Source: JBFMFH01 sp040752275
GTDB taxonomy: Bacteria > Acidobacteriota > Vicinamibacteria > Vicinamibacterales > JAKQTR01
Assembly: GCA_040752275.1 (NCBI GenBank)
Contig: JBFMFH010000046.1
Location: 1 to 7,042, forward strand
Length of the DNA: 7,042 bases
Direction of reading: 5' to 3'
Part shown: piece by piece, positions 4,120 through 7,042 of the stretch
Layout: every line of letters starts with the position of its first letter
Position numbering within the stretch: the stretch's first letter is position 1
Translations under genes and position numbers: made by a program
Notes under the pieces: generated by a model
The model's input: only the letters and a program-made list of their open reading frames with translations
Database searches by the model: none
What the model was told of the DNA's origin: nothing

Positions 4120-7042
4120 ATGCGCAAGAAGGTCCTGTTTCTGGTCCTGGTCACCTGGGCGCTCGCGTCGATGGTGCCAACTGCCGCGCAGACACCGGCC
4201 GCCACCCAAGTGCCGGCCGCAACGCCGCCATCGGCTGCCTCGCCTCGGGCGATGGAATTGGCCGACATCCTGGCGTGGAAATCGATGGGCGCGACGGCCC
4301 TGTCCGACGATGGCAGATGGTTCGGCTACCGCCTGTCGCCCGTCGAAGGCGAGAGCGAGGTCATCATCCGTGCCATCGACGGCGACAAGGAGTACAAGTT
4401 CGCCGTCGGTGTTGTCCCGTCGGCTGGTGCCGGACCCGCTCCCGGCGGCGGCGAGGGTGGGCCGCCGCCTGCGAGCCTGCAGTTCTCGGGCGACGGCAAG
4501 TGGGCGGCCTTCACGGTCTATCCGACCAAGGCCGAGGCCGACCGCGCCCGGCGGCAGCGGCGCCCGGCTCCAAGCAAGCTGAGGCTGTTGGATCTGGCAA
4601 CCGGCAAAGACACGACCATCGAGAACGTCCGGCGTTTCGCGTTCGCCGGCGAGCGCGGCGGCTGGCTGGCCATTCAGAAGAACCCAGCCAGCGCGGGTGG
4701 CGGCACGGCGGGAGGGAGCGGTGCCGCGCCGCCAGGCGGGGGCCCTGGCGGTGGTGCGGCAGCCGAGCGCCCGAAGGGCACCGATCTGATCCTGCACGAC
4801 CTTGCGACTGGCCAGGATCTGAACATCGGGAATGTCGCCGAGTTTGCCTTCGACAAGAGCGGGCGCCATTTCGCCTACATCATCGACGCGCCCGAGAAGG
4901 CCGGCAACGGCCTGCAGTTGCGCATCATGGAGAGCGGCGTGGTCGCCGTGCTCGACAGCGGGCAGGCGACCTACGAACGGCTATCGTGGACCACCAAGGG
5001 CGACGCGCTGGCCGTGCTGAAGGGCGTGGATGACAAGGCCTGGCAGGACAAGCTCTACGCCGTCATCGGTTTCACGGACCTCGCAAAGGGCCAGTCGGCC
5101 ACACGCGTGGCCTACGACCCAAAGGAGGACAAGAGCTTCCCGTCGGGCATGAGCATCAGTCCCGACCGCTCGCCCGGGTGGACGGACGGTCTGGCCGCCC
5201 TCACCTTCGGCATCCGCGAGCTGAAGAAGAAGGCAGAACCGGGGCGCCCGGCGGGCGGCGCTGGGGGTGGAGCCCCGGCGGAGGGTGAGCGCCCAGCGGC
5301 CGAACGGCCCGACGAAGCGCCGGCCGACGAGAAGCCGGACCTGGTCATCTGGCACTACAAGGATCCGCGCCTGCAGTCGCAGCAGGAGGTGGAAGAGCAG
5401 CGCGACAAGCGTTTCAACTACGTCTGCGTCTACCACGTCACCGACAAGAAGTTCGTGCGCCTCGCAGATGATCAGGTTCGTGACGTCGCGCTGCCGGACA
5501 CGGGCTACTGGGCCGTGGGCCGGAACGACGATCCCTACGAGTTGACGGGCGCACTCGAAGGCCGCCGCTACCAGGACGTCTATGCCATCGACATGCGGAC
5601 GGGCGAGCGCAAGCCGATCGCCAAGAGACTCAGGTGGGCGTACGGCCAGTCGCCGACCGGAGGCCACTTCCTGTATTACGACGACGGGCACTACTACGCC
5701 TTCGACATGGCGACTGGAATTGCCACGAACATCACGAAGGCAGCGCCGGTGTCATTCGTGAACACGGAGGACGACCACAACGTGGTCAAGCCGCCCGTGC
5801 CGCCTGTCGGCTGGGACAAAACGGGCACCGTCGTGCTCCTGAGCGACCGGTGGGATGTCTGGAAGGTCCCGGTGGACGGGAGTGCGGCCGTCAACCTGAC
5901 CGGCAACGGCCGGAAGGAGTCGATCCGGCACCTGGGCCGGATCCGTCTCGATCCCGACGAGAAGGGAATCGACCTCTCGGTTCCCCAGTACTTCAACATC
6001 TACGGCGAGTGGACGAAGAAGGGTGGCATCGCTCGCGTATCGCCGGACAAGTCGGGTGCGGAGTCGCTGTTGTGGGAATCGGCAGGATTCGGCCGAGTGA
6101 TGAAGGCGAAGCACGCCGAGGTCGTGCTCTACTCGCGCGAGACCTTCGCCGAAGCCCCCGAGGTGCATGCGACCGACCTGTCGTTCAAAGCCGGACGGAA
6201 GCTGACCGACTATGGGGCCCAGCAGAAGCCGTTCACGTGGTCGGCCGGTGCCATGCTCGTCGACTACAAGGGCGACAAGGGCGACAAGCTGCAGGGAGCG
6301 CTGTTCCTGCCGGCAGGATACGAAAAGGGCAAGCGGTACCCCACACTGGTCTACATCTACGAGAAGCTTTCGCAGGGGCTCAACCGGTTCGCCACGCCGA
6401 CGGCGAACGGCTTCAGCGCGTCCGTGTACACCTCGAACGGCTACGCGGTGCTGATGCCGGACATCACCTACAAGGTGAACGATCCAGGGATGTCGGCGGT
6501 GTGGTGCGTGCTGCCGGCGCTCAAGGCGGCCGTGGCCACGGGCATTGTCGATCCCGCGAAGGTGGGCCTGCAGGGTCATTCATGGGGCGGCTACCAGACC
6601 TCTTTCCTGGTCACGCAGACGAACGCGTTCGCGGCCGCGGTGGCCGGTGCCCCGCTGACCAACATGATCAGTATGTACAGCCTGATCTACAAGAACAGCG
6701 GCGGCGGCAATATGGCGATCTTCGAGAGCAGCCAGGGACGCTTCTACGGCGGCTACTGGGACAACTGGGAAGCCTACGTCCGCAACTCGCCGGTCTTCTT
6801 CGCAAAGAACGTGCGGACGCCGCTCATCATCCTGCACAACGACAAGGACGGCGCCGTCGATTTCACCCAGGGCGTCGAGTACTACAACACGCTCCGGCGC
6901 CTCGGCAAGAACGTGGTGATGCTCGAGTACGTGGGCGAGAACCACGGTTTACGCAAGGAGGCCAACCGCCAGGACTACACCGTACGCATGAAGGAGTTCT
7001 TCGATCACTACTTGATGGGCAAGCCTGCGCCCAAGTGGTACA
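4120..7042 (+). CDS. Secreted S9 family prolyl oligopeptidase-like serine peptidase (3' end beyond window)
   Basis: The frame is open from ATG 4120 to the window edge with no stop codon: 974 residues are visible and the C-terminus is missing, probably only a short piece. The N-terminus (MRKK, a hydrophobic run at 5-19, then PTAAQ) is a signal peptide with likely cleavage near residue 23, so the enzyme acts in the periplasm or outside. Residues of roughly 45-700 form the propeller-like N-terminal domain that in S9 enzymes gates access to small peptides. The alpha/beta-hydrolase domain starts near residue 725. The triad is S821 in GHSWGG, D910 in HNDKDGAV and H942 in ENHG, all present and in order. 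Three Gly/Pro/Ala-rich insertions occur at 102-119, 189-219 and 372-407. The family cleaves short peptides, often after proline or with dipeptidyl specificity, but exact specificity cannot be read here. The likely role is peptide scavenging. Confidence 0.95.
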   Translation, partial: MRKKVLFLVLVTWALASMVPTAAQTPAATQVPAATPPSAASPRAMELADILAWKSMGATALSDDGRWFGYRLSPVEGESEVIIRAIDGDKEYKFAVGVVPSAGAGPAPGGGEGGPPPASLQFSGDGKWAAFTVYPTKAEADRARRQRRPAPSKLRLLDLATGKDTTIENVRRFAFAGERGGWLAIQKNPASAGGGTAGGSGAAPPGGGPGGGAAAERPKGTDLILHDLATGQDLNIGNVAEFAFDKSGRHFAYIIDAPEKAGNGLQLRIMESGVVAVLDSGQATYERLSWTTKGDALAVLKGVDDKAWQDKLYAVIGFTDLAKGQSATRVAYDPKEDKSFPSGMSISPDRSPGWTDGLAALTFGIRELKKKAEPGRPAGGAGGGAPAEGERPAAERPDEAPADEKPDLVIWHYKDPRLQSQQEVEEQRDKRFNYVCVYHVTDKKFVRLADDQVRDVALPDTGYWAVGRNDDPYELTGALEGRRYQDVYAIDMRTGERKPIAKRLRWAYGQSPTGGHFLYYDDGHYYAFDMATGIATNITKAAPVSFVNTEDDHNVVKPPVPPVGWDKTGTVVLLSDRWDVWKVPVDGSAAVNLTGNGRKESIRHLGRIRLDPDEKGIDLSVPQYFNIYGEWTKKGGIARVSPDKSGAESLLWESAGFGRVMKAKHAEVVLYSRETFAEAPEVHATDLSFKAGRKLTDYGAQQKPFTWSAGAMLVDYKGDKGDKLQGALFLPAGYEKGKRYPTLVYIYEKLSQGLNRFATPTANGFSASVYTSNGYAVLMPDITYKVNDPGMSAVWCVLPALKAAVATGIVDPAKVGLQGHSWGGYQTSFLVTQTNAFAAAVAGAPLTNMISMYSLIYKNSGGGNMAIFESSQGRFYGGYWDNWEAYVRNSPVFFAKNVRTPLIILHNDKDGAVDFTQGVEYYNTLRRLGKNVVMLEYVGENHGLRKEANRQDYTVRMKEFFDHYLMGKPAPKWY

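Noticed and set aside
3499..4869. Long minus-strand open frame across the deacetylase and peptidase genes
   Set aside because: It is a shadow of two genes with complete catalytic motifs on the plus strand. Its Arg/Ala/Gly-rich translation has no domain signs.
3699..5033. Plus-strand open frame of about 440 codons overlapping the deacetylase end and peptidase start
   Set aside because: It is out of frame with both real genes, with Arg/Gly-rich composition. The true peptidase frame starts at 4120 with a good ribosome binding site and signal peptide.
1..7042. Defence, phage or biosynthetic system
   Set aside because: All five genes have housekeeping or general hydrolase signatures. No transposase, integrase, nuclease, toxin-antitoxin or megasynthase motif is visible.

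Overview
This is a GC-rich bacterial window with ordinary chromosomal gene content. I see no phage, CRISPR, insertion sequence or defence locus, and nothing in it makes a convincing undescribed multi-gene system. The style of the large secreted S9 peptidase (Gly/Pro-rich loops, acidobacterial-looking motifs), the high GC and the short heptamer repeats suggest an environmental Acidobacteriota, perhaps Vicinamibacteria-like. That placement is inference from memory, not a search result.

Layout, left to right. Bases 1-173 hold two arrays of 7-bp tandem repeats and the short leader of ispG. Bases 174-1487 (+) encode IspG, the Fe-S enzyme for the penultimate step of the MEP isoprenoid pathway. Bases 1488-1743 are a gene-free gap between two convergent genes. 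The gap contains small inverted repeats and, on the minus strand, a stretch that reads like the 5' half of a tRNA-Asn gene broken just after the anticodon. Bases 1744-2592 (-) encode a Cof-type HAD phosphatase. A 42-bp divergent gap follows, then a DUF2238 (YjdF-like) membrane protein (2635-3261, +) and, 6 bp later and in the same reading frame, a PIG-L/LmbE deacetylase (3268-4026, +). After a 93-bp gap with a plausible promoter and a hairpin, a secreted S9-family serine peptidase starts at 4120 (+) and runs off the right edge without a stop codon.

Functional links are loose. IspG stands alone here, with no other MEP gene beside it. The DUF2238 and PIG-L genes are probably one transcript. The peptidase seems to have its own promoter and ribosome binding site. 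The points most worth a second look are the tRNA-Asn-like remnant in the convergent gap, the single in-frame TAG separating DUF2238 from the deacetylase, the heptamer arrays, and three low-complexity insertions in the peptidase propeller.
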